Shown: in pieces, positions 36,096 through 47,201 of the stretch
Layout: each line of letters opens with the position of its first letter
Position numbering within the stretch: the stretch's first letter is position 1
Assembly: GCF_003751625.1 (NCBI RefSeq)
Contig: NZ_RJUL01000010.1
Location: 100,214 to 164,213, forward strand
Direction: 5' to 3'
Length of the DNA: 64,000 nt
DNA from: Gallaecimonas pentaromativorans
Lineage (GTDB): Bacteria > Pseudomonadota > Gammaproteobacteria > Enterobacterales > Gallaecimonadaceae
Made by a program: the position numbers and the translations under genes
Notes under the pieces: generated by a model
What the model saw: the letters and a program-made list of their open reading frames with translations, nothing else
Database searches by the model: none
Told to the model about the DNA's origin: nothing

Positions 36096-36408
36096 ATTGC
36101 CAGGCCTGCCATCGATTGAGGCTGTAAAGCGTGCCCTTGGGCACTTTGAAGGTCACCTCCGCCCCGCAGGACAGGGTATGGGTGCCGGGGCTTATTTCCA
36201 GCTGCTCGCCAAAGCTGCGCTGGGCATAGTGCCCGTCCAGCACCACTCTGTTGCAGCGCCCGCCGTTGGTGCTGTTGACACTCAGGTAAGTACGGCCATC
36301 TTCGGAGAAGCTCACCTTGCCGTAGGGGGTTTCGCCGTCCCCGGCCCACAGGCCGGAGCAGCCCGCCAGCAGGGTTAAAGAACAGGTGATGAGCAGGGGT
36401 CTTAGCAT
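36094..36408 (-). CDS. Small lipoprotein of unknown function
   Basis: 104 aa. MLRPLLITCSLTLLAGCSG is a lipoprotein signal with lipobox LAGC. The mature part contains YLSVNSTNGGRCNRVVLDGHYAQRSFGEQLEISPGTHTLSCG, an arrangement like the PEGA-type or 'GTHTLxCG' strands found in small periplasmic proteins. The two Cys (one in NGGRCN, one in LSCG) may pair. AAGGAAT precedes this Met; longer frames lack a lipobox. I do not recognise a named family. It converges with the TonB-receptor gene. Confidence 0.7.
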   Translation of the reverse strand: MLRPLLITCSLTLLAGCSGLWAGDGETPYGKVSFSEDGRTYLSVNSTNGGRCNRVVLDGHYAQRSFGEQLEISPGTHTLSCGAEVTFKVPKGTLYSLNRWQAWQ

Positions 36409-36747
36409 GGCTGATTCCTTGGCGTACCGGCGTCCTGAACGAGGGCTTAAACGCAACATAGCGCTACGGTCCCTGATGGACACCAACTGGGGCCAAGAAT
36501 TCACAGCTGCGTCACAATTTATGTGCAGGAGCCGCTTTTCAGCCACGGCATCGCCCCTTAAAGCGCCCAGAAGCCGCCCTTGCCAAGGCCATGAAAACCA
36601 CAATATTGCCAAACGGTTAGCGCATCGAGCCTTGAAAAGTGAACAACCACTTCCCCAGCCGGCTTTTAAAAACGTGATCCTGTTCCTTTTCCCTCACCGC
36701 AAAAGCTTTATGATGAACAAAACTTAAACAGTGACCTTGCCTGCACC

Positions 36748-37221
36748 GTGAAAACCCTGTTGCCCCTACTGCTGCTACTTTGCCCCTGGTTGTGCCTGGC
36801 TTCGCCCATGGCCGACATGGTGGTGGTGCACAAGTCCAGCTACAGCCTGGCATTGATGAAAGACGGCAAGGTGCTAACGCGGTTTTGGATAGCCCTGGGG
36901 CCGGCGCCTTATGGTCCAAAGCTCCGTGAAGGAGACCAGCGCACCCCCGAAGGCCGCTACCTGCTGGATTACAAGAAAGCCGACTCGGCCTTTTACAAAG
37001 CCATTCACATCAGCTACCCCAACGACACCGACCTCGCCAAGGCCCGCTCCCGTGGCTTTAGCCCAGGCGGGCGGATCATGATCCACGGCCAGCGCAACGG
37101 CTTTAACCCCAAGGTGCAGCCCTCCAACTGGACCAACGGCTGCATCGCCCTGCTCAACGCCGACATGGACAAGCTGTGGCGTGCCATCGCCCCCGGCACC
37201 CCCATCGTTATTTACCCTTGA
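36748..37221 (+). CDS. L,D-transpeptidase-like (YkuD) protein, DpaA/YafK type
   Basis: 157 aa starting at a GTG with signal peptide MKTLLPLLLLLCPWLCLASP. The YkuD domain covers the rest: VVVHKSSYSLALMKDGK, GDQRTPEGRYLLDYK, IHISYPN, and the catalytic block MIHGQRNGFNPKVQ...NWTNGCIALLN, with His in IHG and Cys in NGC. This order matches the compact family that includes E. coli YafK (DpaA), which detaches Braun lipoprotein from peptidoglycan, so hydrolysis rather than cross-linking is possible. A TATGAT -10-like sequence lies at 36709-36714. It stands alone. Confidence 0.87.
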   Translation: MKTLLPLLLLLCPWLCLASPMADMVVVHKSSYSLALMKDGKVLTRFWIALGPAPYGPKLREGDQRTPEGRYLLDYKKADSAFYKAIHISYPNDTDLAKARSRGFSPGGRIMIHGQRNGFNPKVQPSNWTNGCIALLNADMDKLWRAIAPGTPIVIYP

Positions 37222-37300
37222 ACGTTTAAAACCGCCAGCACGCCCTGGCGCTGCTCCCCTCGCTTTACATTGCTGCAGTACAGGTGTACCTTTCGGCACC

Positions 37301-37319
37301 ATTGATAATAACTATCATT
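37301..37319. promoter_or_regulatory. Fur box upstream of fepA
   Basis: The core TGATAATAACTATCA (37303-37317) matches the 7-1-7 Fur consensus TGATAATnATTATCA at 13 of 14 fixed positions. It lies about 35 bp before the fepA start, over the expected promoter. Confidence 0.85.
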
Positions 37320-37350
37320 TGCAAACTCATTAACTCTAAAGGAGATAGAG

Positions 37351-39582
37351 ATGGCGCGCCCCATACCGGCCACTGTATCCGCGGTCAGTGCCCTGACCCT
37401 GGCCCTTTGCACCTGCCTGGCCCAAGCCAAAGACCAAGACTCACACCCCCCTAAAAAGACCCAGGTGGATGAAAAGATCACGGTCCTGGGCAGCGCCGAG
37501 GAGCAAATCAAACAGTCGCTGGGGGTGTCCATCATCTCTGCTGACGATCTTATTCGCCGGCCGCCGGCTAACGATCTGTCGGAGATCATCCGCAAGATGC
37601 CGGGGGTCAACCTCACCGGCAACAGCGCCTCCGGCCAATACGGCAACAGCCGGCAAATCGATATCCGCGGCATGGGCCCGGAGAACACCTTGATCTTGAT
37701 TGACGGCAAACCAGTCAGCTCCCGCGATGCCATCCGCATGGGGAAATCCGGCGAGCGCAACACTCGGGGCGACTCCAACTGGGTGCCGGTTGAAGCGGTA
37801 GCACGCATCGAAGTGCTGCGTGGCCCGGCCGCCGCCCGTTACGGCTCCGGGGCCGCTGGCGGCGTGGTGAACATCATCACCAAAAAGCCGGCCAAAGACT
37901 TTAAAGGCTCGGTCAGCCTCTATGGCAACGAGCCCGAAGACAGCCGCGAAGGCGCCTCGCGCCGGGCCGGTTTTAACCTCTCTAGCGGCCTCACCGACAC
38001 TCTGTCTTTCCGCCTCTACGGCAACGTCAATAAAACCGACGCCGATAGCCCTGAGCTCAACGGCGCCTACGCCAGCAGCGATACCGCCACCGCCCCGGCT
38101 GGCCGCGAAGGGGTGCGCAACAAGGACATTAACGGCTTATTGCGCTGGGATTTATCAAAGCAGCAGGTCATTGAATTTGAAGGTGCCTTTAGCCGCCAGG
38201 GCAATATCTACAGCGGTGACCGCGCGGTAAGCAGCGGCGGCTCGGAACTGTTAACTAGCCTCGCCAGCGACGGCGCCGAAACCAATATCCTCTATCGCAG
38301 CAGCGGCGCGGTCAGCCACCGTGGCAACTGGGATTGGGGCAGCACCCAGTTGTCGTTCTCCGTTGAGCGAACCCGCAACCACCGCCTCAACGAAGGCCTA
38401 GCTGGCGGCGTGGAAGGCAGCATCACCAGTGACGCCAGTTGGTCCACCTCCACCTACGACAGCTACCTGCTGAGCGGTAACACCGTTATTCCCTTCAGCC
38501 TCGGTAACGTCACCCAAACCGGCACCCTGGGTTTTGAACTCGGCCGCGACCAGTTGGACGACCCCTACTCCATGTCTCAAAGCCTTGGCGGCGGCGACAT
38601 TGACGGCCTGAGCGACCAGCGGGACGGCAAAAACGACAGCCGCTATTACGCCCTCTATTTGGAAGACAACATCGAGCTGAGCCTCGATTGGATAGTCACC
38701 CCCGGGGTGCGCTTTGACCATTACAGCCAGTTTGGCGGTAACTGGAGCCCCTACATCAGTACCTCCTACCAGCTGACCGACGACATCACGGTGCGGGCCG
38801 GGGTAGCCAAAGCCTTCAAGGCGCCCAACCTTTACCAGGCCGACCCCAACTACCTCTATTACACCCGTGGCAATGGCTGCCCCCAGGATTACCCCAGCCA
38901 GGGCAAGGGCTGCTATATCCTCGGCAACGACAACCTGGAGCAGGAAACCAGCGTCAACAAGGAGCTGGGGCTGCAATACCAGCACCATGGCTGGAACGCC
39001 TCGGTGGCCTACTTTCGTAACGATTACAAAAACAAGATTGTCTCGGGCATGGTGCCGGTGGGCCAGAACGCCTCCGGCGCCTGGATAATGCAGTGGACCA
39101 ATGCGTCCAAGGCCCGTATCGAAGGGGTTGAGGGCAGCCTGCGGGTGCCGCTGCTGGGCCGGGGCGGCGAGGTGCTGAGCTGGAACACCAACGTCACCTA
39201 CATGGACAAAAACAAGAACCTCGATACCGACCAGCCGCTGTCGGTGATCCCCCGCTACACCGTCAATTCCTTTATCGATTGGCAGCTGAGCGAGGCGTTG
39301 TCGTTGTCCTTTACCGCCACCCGCTACGGCAAGCAAAAGCCCCAAACCATCAACTTCAACGGCAGCGAAGCCGAAGGCGACGCCCTGGAAACCCGAAGCC
39401 CCTACAGCCTCTTTAGCCTGGGCGGCAACTACCGGTTCAACCCCAGCCTGCGCCTGGGCTTTGGGGTGTCCAACCTCACTGACCGCCAGCTGTTCCGCCA
39501 GTCCACCGGCTCCAGCGCCGGGGCCAATACCTACAACGAACCGGGCCGGGCCTACTACGCCTCCGCCACCTACTCGTTCTAA
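37351..39582 (+). CDS. fepA: Ferric-catecholate (enterobactin-type) receptor FepA-like
   Basis: 743 aa. The signal peptide ends at about AQA; the TonB box is DEKITVLGSAEEQ. The plug is the FepA/PfeA type: DDLIRRPPANDLSEIIRKMPGVNLTGNSASG, RQIDIRGMGPENTLILIDGKPV, SSRDAIRMGKSGERNTRGDSNWVP and IEVLRGPAAARYGSGAAGGVVNIIT. The barrel ends RAYYASATYSF with the terminal Phe. It binds ferric enterobactin or a similar catecholate at the outer membrane. AAAGGAG precedes the ATG and the Fur box lies upstream. iroE follows, which would release iron by cutting the ester bonds. Confidence 0.93.
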   Translation: MARPIPATVSAVSALTLALCTCLAQAKDQDSHPPKKTQVDEKITVLGSAEEQIKQSLGVSIISADDLIRRPPANDLSEIIRKMPGVNLTGNSASGQYGNSRQIDIRGMGPENTLILIDGKPVSSRDAIRMGKSGERNTRGDSNWVPVEAVARIEVLRGPAAARYGSGAAGGVVNIITKKPAKDFKGSVSLYGNEPEDSREGASRRAGFNLSSGLTDTLSFRLYGNVNKTDADSPELNGAYASSDTATAPAGREGVRNKDINGLLRWDLSKQQVIEFEGAFSRQGNIYSGDRAVSSGGSELLTSLASDGAETNILYRSSGAVSHRGNWDWGSTQLSFSVERTRNHRLNEGLAGGVEGSITSDASWSTSTYDSYLLSGNTVIPFSLGNVTQTGTLGFELGRDQLDDPYSMSQSLGGGDIDGLSDQRDGKNDSRYYALYLEDNIELSLDWIVTPGVRFDHYSQFGGNWSPYISTSYQLTDDITVRAGVAKAFKAPNLYQADPNYLYYTRGNGCPQDYPSQGKGCYILGNDNLEQETSVNKELGLQYQHHGWNASVAYFRNDYKNKIVSGMVPVGQNASGAWIMQWTNASKARIEGVEGSLRVPLLGRGGEVLSWNTNVTYMDKNKNLDTDQPLSVIPRYTVNSFIDWQLSEALSLSFTATRYGKQKPQTINFNGSEAEGDALETRSPYSLFSLGGNYRFNPSLRLGFGVSNLTDRQLFRQSTGSSAGANTYNEPGRAYYASATYSF

Positions 39583-39586
39583 CGCC

Positions 39587-39612
39587 AGCCCGCCGCCGTG
39601 CGGGCTTTTTTC
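39587..39612 (+). terminator. Terminator-like hairpin between fepA and iroE
   Basis: AGCCCG ... CGGGCT with an inner loop CCGCCGTG-like and a T-run; 12 bases before iroE. Partial read-through would couple the two genes at unequal levels. Confidence 0.7.
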
Positions 39613-39623
39613 AAGGAATCGCC

Positions 39624-40535
39624 ATGAAACTGCTGTTTTGGCTGCTGTGCCTGCCAATGGCCGCCTTCGCCGCCCCGGATCTCAGCAAACCCCTCGACCC
39701 CACCATCGCCGATACCGGTTCGGCCTATTACTACTTTGACACCCACGCCTTTACCTCGGCCGACGGCCAGCGCCATTACCGGGTGGTGACAGCCCTGCCC
39801 AACAAGGCGCCACCGGCCAGCGGCTACCCGGTGATTTATCTGCTGGACGGCAACAGCGCCCTGGCAAGCCTTAACGACGCTATGCTGGCCACCTTGCAGG
39901 ACGACCCGCCGGTGATTGTCACCGTCGGCTACCAGACCAAGCTGCGCTTTGATGTTAGGGCCCGGGCCTTTGATTACACCGAGCCCAGGCGCGATGGCAA
40001 AGCCATCAATGAAGCTCGCCCCGGTGGCGGCAGCGATGCCTTTTTGGCGCTGCTGACCGGCCCCATCAAGGCCCACGTCAGGGCCTTAGTAAAAACCGAC
40101 CCGGCGCGGCAAACCCTGTGGGGCCACTCCTTTGGCGGGCTCTTTGTGCTCTACGCCCTGACCCAGACAGAAGGGGAATTTAGCGGCTATGCCGCCGCCG
40201 ATCCGGCGCTGTGGTGGCAAGGGGGCGATATGCTCACGCGCCTGGCGGCTTTTGCTGGCAAGGAAGGGGGCAAGAACCAGGTGCTTATCATGCATGGCGG
40301 CGCCAAGGCTCCCGAGCGGGTACTGGATGGCGCCCAGCAGGCCAGGCTCAAGGCCCGCCAACAGATGATGGGTGCCGTGCCCAAGGATGCGGCCCTTGAG
40401 GCCGCGCGCCGTTTGGCGGGCAAGGCCGGCATCACCAGCCATTACCGGGAGTTTCCGGCCCTCTCCCACGGCCCGCTGTTTGGCGCGTCCTTGATGCCAG
40501 CCCTGCGCCTAGCTCAGGGGCACCTGGCCGACTAA
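39624..40535 (+). CDS. iroE: Periplasmic siderophore esterase, IroE-like
   Basis: 303 aa, alpha/beta-hydrolase fold (esterase D/Fes family). Signal peptide MKLLFWLLCLPMAAFAAP. The nucleophile elbow GHSFGGLFVLYAL holds the catalytic Ser, an Asp/His pair would lie in AAADPALWW and SHGPLFG, and YPVIYLLDGNSAL with VGYQTKLRFDVRARAFDYT matches the IroE/Fes-type N-terminal region. IroE hydrolyses enterobactin or salmochelin in the periplasm, while Fes does so in the cytosol; the signal peptide points to IroE. It follows fepA. No enterobactin-synthesis genes are in the window, so the pair may take up a siderophore made by other bacteria. Confidence 0.85.
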   Translation: MKLLFWLLCLPMAAFAAPDLSKPLDPTIADTGSAYYYFDTHAFTSADGQRHYRVVTALPNKAPPASGYPVIYLLDGNSALASLNDAMLATLQDDPPVIVTVGYQTKLRFDVRARAFDYTEPRRDGKAINEARPGGGSDAFLALLTGPIKAHVRALVKTDPARQTLWGHSFGGLFVLYALTQTEGEFSGYAAADPALWWQGGDMLTRLAAFAGKEGGKNQVLIMHGGAKAPERVLDGAQQARLKARQQMMGAVPKDAALEAARRLAGKAGITSHYREFPALSHGPLFGASLMPALRLAQGHLAD

Positions 40536-40538
40536 GGC

Positions 40539-40751
40539 TTATTGCAACGCAGCCAGTACCGCTACCACGTCCTTTTCCAGGGCCCGCAGCAAAGCCTTGG
40601 CCGGCCCTGTGGGTACCCTTCGCCCCTGCTCCCAATGGCGCAGGGTGCCCATATTCACTTCAATCAGTTCGGCAAAGGCTTTTTGGGTTAAACCTGTCTT
40701 GGCCCTGATGGCCTTGATGCGCTCGGCATCGAATTCCTGCTCATCCTGCAT
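40539..40751 (-). CDS. Small XRE-type helix-turn-helix protein (NadS/HigA-like), no toxin partner
   Basis: 70 aa from MQDEQEFDAERIKAI, with AAGGAG seven bases before it. The DNA-binding motif is TGLTQKAFAELIEVNMGTLRHWEQGRR, then VPTGPAKALLRALEKD. This is the pattern of NadS/HigA-type antitoxins (LSQ...FA..L.V...T...WEQGRR.P.GPA..LL). A RelE/HigB-like toxin usually precedes such a gene, yet the upstream side is a divergent tlpA-like gene. It is therefore a solitary regulator or a remnant of a toxin-antitoxin pair. Confidence 0.85.
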   Translation of the reverse strand: MQDEQEFDAERIKAIRAKTGLTQKAFAELIEVNMGTLRHWEQGRRVPTGPAKALLRALEKDVVAVLAALQ

Positions 40752-40836
40752 ACAGCATCTCCTTGGCATTGCCCGGGCATTATGGCATTGATAAGTGCCC
40801 ATGTTATATCAACATCGGCCTTTGGGAGACAGGGAT

Positions 40837-41349
40837 ATGTCCATAGTTAAACACTTGTACGGCTTGGTTTTTCTGATGATTTCCAGCCAGGCTTTGGCGG
40901 CCGTTGAACCCGGCGAACTTCCCCCTTCGTTTTTAGGCAATACCCCGGACGGCAAGCCGGTGGAGCTTAGCCAGCGTAAGGGCAAGGTGGTGGTGGCCAC
41001 CTTCTGGGCCAGCTGGTGCGGGCCCTGCCTGTAGGAAATGAAAGTGCTGGAAGGTATTCAGCGCCAGGTAGGTAAGGATCAGCTGGAGATCGTCGCTATC
41101 AATTTTCACGAACCGCCACGGCGCTACCGGGCCATAGTGCGCAAGCTCAAAGACTTTCAAGTGACCTTTACCCATGACGCCCACGGCGCCATCAGCGACA
41201 GGTACGGGGTGAAGGCCCTGCCCAACATGTTTATCGTCAACAAGAACGGCTTGGTGGTCGAGCATCACCTGGGCTACAACCCGGACGGCACCGGTGAGTT
41301 AGTCGACGAACTCAACAAGTTGATGAGCGACCCGGCGCCAAAGACATAA
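40837..41349 (+). pseudogene. TlpA/ResA-type thioredoxin interrupted by an amber codon
   Basis: One frame runs from MSIVKHLYGLVFLMISSQALA (signal peptide) through PPSFLGNTPDGKPVELSQRKG and VVVATFWASWCGPC to a TAG at 41035-41037, then goes on in the same frame as EMKVLEGIQRQVGKDQLE, VTFTHDAHGAISDRYGVKALPNMFIV and GYNPDGTGELVDELNKLM to a normal stop. Only the TAG, directly after CGPCL, breaks it; a Lys or other residue is expected there. The remaining protein is a normal-length (about 170 aa) periplasmic disulfide reductase or thiol reductant. There is no frameshift and no other decay, so the mutation is recent, a sequencing error, or suppressed. GGGAGACAGGGAT precedes the ATG. Confidence 0.88.
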
Positions 41350-41375
41350 AAAACCCGCCATCTGGCGGGTTTTTT
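41348..41375 (+). terminator. Two-way terminator between the tlpA-like gene and gcvP
   Basis: Perfect A-run, CCCGCC, ATCT, GGCGGG, T-run hairpin. It begins within the stop codon of the tlpA-like frame and ends 13 bases before the gcvP stop, so it serves both convergent units. Confidence 0.86.
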
Positions 41376-41387
41376 CAAGCACCTTGC

Positions 41388-44279
<2,892 letters not shown>

Positions 44280-44299
44280 GTTCACCTCTGATGGTAAGC

Positions 44300-44326
44300 A
44301 AAGCCCCGGCGATACGCCGGGGCTTT
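44300..44326 (-). repeat. Perfect 12-bp hairpin between gcvH and gcvP
   Basis: AAAGCCCCGGCG / CGCCGGGGCTTT around a three-base loop. It has only a weak T-run on the minus strand (TTTGCTT), so it may be a partial terminator or an RNA-stability element setting H:P ratios. Confidence 0.7.
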
Positions 44327-44344
44327 GAACAACAATACGTTAGC

Positions 44345-44734
44345 TTATTCTTCGTCGATGACGTTCTGGTAGCCTTCGGCATCCAGCAGCTCGGCGAGCT
44401 CGGCATCGTCGGTGGCTTTGACACGGAACAGCCAGCCGTCGGTGTAGGGCTCGTTGTTCACGGTCTCGGGCGCGTCTTCCAGGGCCTCGTTGACGGCAAC
44501 GATTTCGCCGGTCAGCGGGCTGTACACGTCGGAGGCGGCTTTTACAGACTCCACCACGGCCACGTCGTCACCGCTGTTCACGGTGCTGCCCACTTCTGGC
44601 AGCTCAACGAACACCATGTCACCCAGCAGCTCTTGGGCGTGCTCGGTGATACCAATGGTGTAGCTACCGTCGGACTCTTTGCGGATCCACTCGTGGGAGG
44701 CGGTGTATTTCAGATCTGCAGGGATATTGCTCAT
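44345..44734 (-). CDS. gcvH: Glycine cleavage system H protein
   Basis: 129 aa lipoyl-carrier of the glycine cleavage system. The lipoyl Lys lies in [21 protein letters not shown] (about Lys65); the start [19 protein letters not shown] and the end [14 protein letters not shown] are typical. It shuttles the aminomethyl group from GcvP to GcvT. AAGGA lies ahead of the ATG. Middle gene of gcvTHP. Confidence 0.98.
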   Translation of the reverse strand: MSNIPADLKYTASHEWIRKESDGSYTIGITEHAQELLGDMVFVELPEVGSTVNSGDDVAVVESVKAASDVYSPLTGEIVAVNEALEDAPETVNNEPYTDGWLFRVKATDDAELAELLDAEGYQNVIDEE

Positions 44735-44780
44735 TGTTATTCCGTTCCTTTAATGCCTGAGTTTGGTGAACTGAATTAGG

Positions 44781-45860
44781 TTAGCAAACCTTCTTGCCGT
44801 TACGCACGAATGCTGGCTTGACGACCTTCACATCCACCAACTTATTACGAATTTCTACCTGGGCATCGGTGAAGTCACCGGCCGGAACCCGGGCCATGGC
44901 GATGGCAAAGCCCAGGGTCGGAGAGAAGGTGCCGGAGGTGATCTCACCTTCGCCATTGGCGGTAACCACCTTCTGGCCGTGGCGCAGCACGCCTTTTTGC
45001 TCCATCACCAGGCCAACCAGTTGCATGGTGCCGGCGGCTTTCTGCGCTTCTAAGGCGCTACGGCCGATAAAATCGCGGTCCTGGGGTTCCCAGGCGATGG
45101 TCCAGCCCATGTTGGCCGCCAGCGGAGAAACGGTCTCGTCCATGTCCTGGCCGTAGAGGTTCATGCCGGCTTCCAGGCGCAGGGTGTCGCGGGCACCAAG
45201 GCCGGCAGGCTTGACGCCGGCGGCCAGCAGGGCGTTCCACAGGGCCACGGCCTGGTCTTGGGGCACCACGATTTCGTAGCCGGCTTCGCCGGTGTAACCG
45301 GTGGTGGCGATGAAAAGGTCACCGGCCTGCACACCAAAGAAGGGCTTCATGCCTTCAACGGCAGCGTTTTGTTCGGCGCTGAATACGGTGGCGGCCTTAG
45401 CTTTGGCGTTGGGGCCTTGCACGGCGATCATGGCCAGCTCTGGGCGCTCGGTGACAGTCACCTCAAAAGCGGCAGCCTGCTTGGTTATCCAAGCCAGGTC
45501 TTTTTCGCGGGTGGCGGAGTTCACCACCAGGCGGAAGAAATCTTCGGACAGGAAGTAGACGATAAGATCGTCAATCACACCGGCGTTGTCATCGAGCATA
45601 CCGGTGTAGAGGGCCTTGCCCGGCACGGTGAGCTTGGCCACGTCGTTGGCCAGCAGGTAGCGCAGGAAGTCACGGGTCTTAGTGCCGGTGAGATCCACCA
45701 CCGTCATGTGGGAAACGTCGAACATGCCGGCATCGCTGCGCACCGCTTTGTGCTCTTCAATCTGCGAGCCGTAGTGCAGCGGCATATCCCAGCCGTGGAA
45801 GTCGACCATCTTGGCGCCACAGGCGTTGTGGGCATCAAAAAGCACGGTTTGTTGGGTCAT
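44781..45860 (-). CDS. gcvT: Aminomethyltransferase (T protein)
   Basis: 359 aa. It transfers the methylene group of the H-protein adduct to tetrahydrofolate. Conserved sections: [22 protein letters not shown] at the N-terminus, [10 protein letters not shown] with the catalytic Asp region, [31 protein letters not shown] and, at the C-terminus, [10 protein letters not shown]. Length matches the E. coli protein (364). It is the first gene of the operon, preceded by AAGGGAAACGCC. The PurR-type box in the leader suggests regulation as in E. coli. Confidence 0.97.
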   Translation of the reverse strand: MTQQTVLFDAHNACGAKMVDFHGWDMPLHYGSQIEEHKAVRSDAGMFDVSHMTVVDLTGTKTRDFLRYLLANDVAKLTVPGKALYTGMLDDNAGVIDDLIVYFLSEDFFRLVVNSATREKDLAWITKQAAAFEVTVTERPELAMIAVQGPNAKAKAATVFSAEQNAAVEGMKPFFGVQAGDLFIATTGYTGEAGYEIVVPQDQAVALWNALLAAGVKPAGLGARDTLRLEAGMNLYGQDMDETVSPLAANMGWTIAWEPQDRDFIGRSALEAQKAAGTMQLVGLVMEQKGVLRHGQKVVTANGEGEITSGTFSPTLGFAIAMARVPAGDFTDAQVEIRNKLVDVKVVKPAFVRNGKKVC

Positions 45861-45913
45861 GGCGTTTCCCTTATCTGTTCATTCTGGCGGTAAGGTCCAG
45901 GGATGAGCAGCAA

Positions 45914-45952
45914 AAGAAAACGATTACCTGCCCATCATGGCAGGGCATTATA
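45914..45952 (-). promoter_or_regulatory. gcvTHP promoter region with PurR-type box
   Basis: On the minus strand a TATAAT (45952-45947) is followed 17 bases later by AGGTAATCGTTTTCTT (45929-45914). This matches the PurR consensus AnGCAAnCGnTTnCnT at every fixed position but one (T for C). It would lie just past the transcription start, where it could block initiation or elongation. A 6-bp inverted repeat CCTGCC/GGCAGG lies between. No glycine riboswitch is present in this 110-bp leader. Confidence 0.72.
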
Positions 45953-45971
45953 ACGCCGCGACGACAACAAT

Positions 45972-47201
45972 TTAAGGTGAGAATATTTGATGCTTTTTTT
46001 GCACAGATAAAAGCTGATCAAGCACCACCACACCTCTAGCTTCTTCAATGAAAACCCGTTTAACAGGCGCCACCGAAGACACCCCATTCAACCCCAGGTT
46101 GCGCATTACTTTAAGTAATGGATTAGCAACGCCGAACAAGGTTTTCAGGCCATTCATGGCCGCCAGCATCTTGATAGCGGCCGCTTTACGGGCCCGGCCA
46201 TAAGGAGCCAGCACCTTGAGGCTACCAAAATCGCGCTCATCCATGGCGGCGTCCAGCAGCGTTTCGGCCAGCGCCAGGGCATCGGCAAGACCGAGGTTAA
46301 CCCCTTGGCCAGCCAGGGGGTGGATGGTGTGGGCGGCGTCGCCCACCAGTGCCATACGGGGTTTGACAAAATCCCGGGCGTAACGGGCCATCAGCGGCAG
46401 CCTTTGCACCTCGCTCAACAGCTCTACGGCGCCCAGGCGATTATCAAAAGCCAGGCGCAGCTGATTGGCAAAATCGGTGCTATCAAGGGCCATCAGGGCG
46501 TCGGCCTCCTGCGGCACTGTCGACCAGACAATGGAACACTGGTTCACGTCCCACAGTGGCAAGAAAGCCAGCGGCCCCTGGGGCCGGAAGATTTGCCGGG
46601 CAGCGCCCTGGTGGGGCAGCTCGGTTTTTACCGTTGCCACCAGGGCGTGGTGGCCGTAGTCGTGAAACACAATGGGAATATCGGCCAGGGCCCGCACCTG
46701 GGAATTGGCACCGTCGGCTCCCACCAGCAGGCGGGTCGCCACCATGTCGCCGTTGTCCAGGCTCAGCATCAGGTTTTGCTCGCCTTCGTTGATGGCGGCA
46801 AGTTTGGCCGGGGCCTTGAAGGTGATGGCCGGGCACTGGCGAATTTCCTGCCACAGCGCCAACTGAATTTGCCGGTTCTCGACAATGTGGCCAAGCACTT
46901 CGGCTTTGACGTCCTCTGCTGAAAAAGCCAGCTTACCGAAGCTGTCTTTTTCCCAGACTTCCATGGCCTGGTAGGGGCCTTTACGGGCAATGTGCTGCCA
47001 GGCGCCAAGGCCAGCCAAAATTTGCCGTGAGCCCTCGGAAATGGCGCTGACCCGGGTGTCGGCCACCGGGCCAAAGTCCTGGTTGGGCTCATGGCCGTCC
47101 ACCAACACCACCTTGATACCACCGCGGCCCAGCATCAGCGCCAGGGCGGCACCCACCATGCCGCCACCCACCACGGTGACCTGCGCTTCCATAAAGGCCA
47201 T
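45972..47201 (-). CDS. ubiI: Ubiquinone C5-hydroxylase UbiI
   Basis: 409 aa FAD monooxygenase of the UbiH/UbiF/UbiI group; in aerobic ubiquinone synthesis it hydroxylates C5 of the ring. Motifs: AQVTVVGGGMVGAALALML (FAD ADP-binding), the second FAD motif in VKPRMALVGDAAHTIHPLAGQGVNLGLADALAL, and the DG motif LLVGADGANSQVR. The start is the ATG whose A overlaps the ubiH stop (TGATG), so the genes are coupled. Which of the three hydroxylases it is rests on order: ubiH then ubiI next to gcvT, as in E. coli. Confidence 0.9.
   Translation of the reverse strand: MAFMEAQVTVVGGGMVGAALALMLGRGGIKVVLVDGHEPNQDFGPVADTRVSAISEGSRQILAGLGAWQHIARKGPYQAMEVWEKDSFGKLAFSAEDVKAEVLGHIVENRQIQLALWQEIRQCPAITFKAPAKLAAINEGEQNLMLSLDNGDMVATRLLVGADGANSQVRALADIPIVFHDYGHHALVATVKTELPHQGAARQIFRPQGPLAFLPLWDVNQCSIVWSTVPQEADALMALDSTDFANQLRLAFDNRLGAVELLSEVQRLPLMARYARDFVKPRMALVGDAAHTIHPLAGQGVNLGLADALALAETLLDAAMDERDFGSLKVLAPYGRARKAAAIKMLAAMNGLKTLFGVANPLLKVMRNLGLNGVSSVAPVKRVFIEEARGVVVLDQLLSVQKKHQIFSP

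Noticed and set aside
45861..45971. Possible glycine riboswitch ahead of gcvT
   Set aside because: The leader is only about 80 bases after the -10 and lacks the conserved glycine-aptamer core; a PurR-type box explains the site better.
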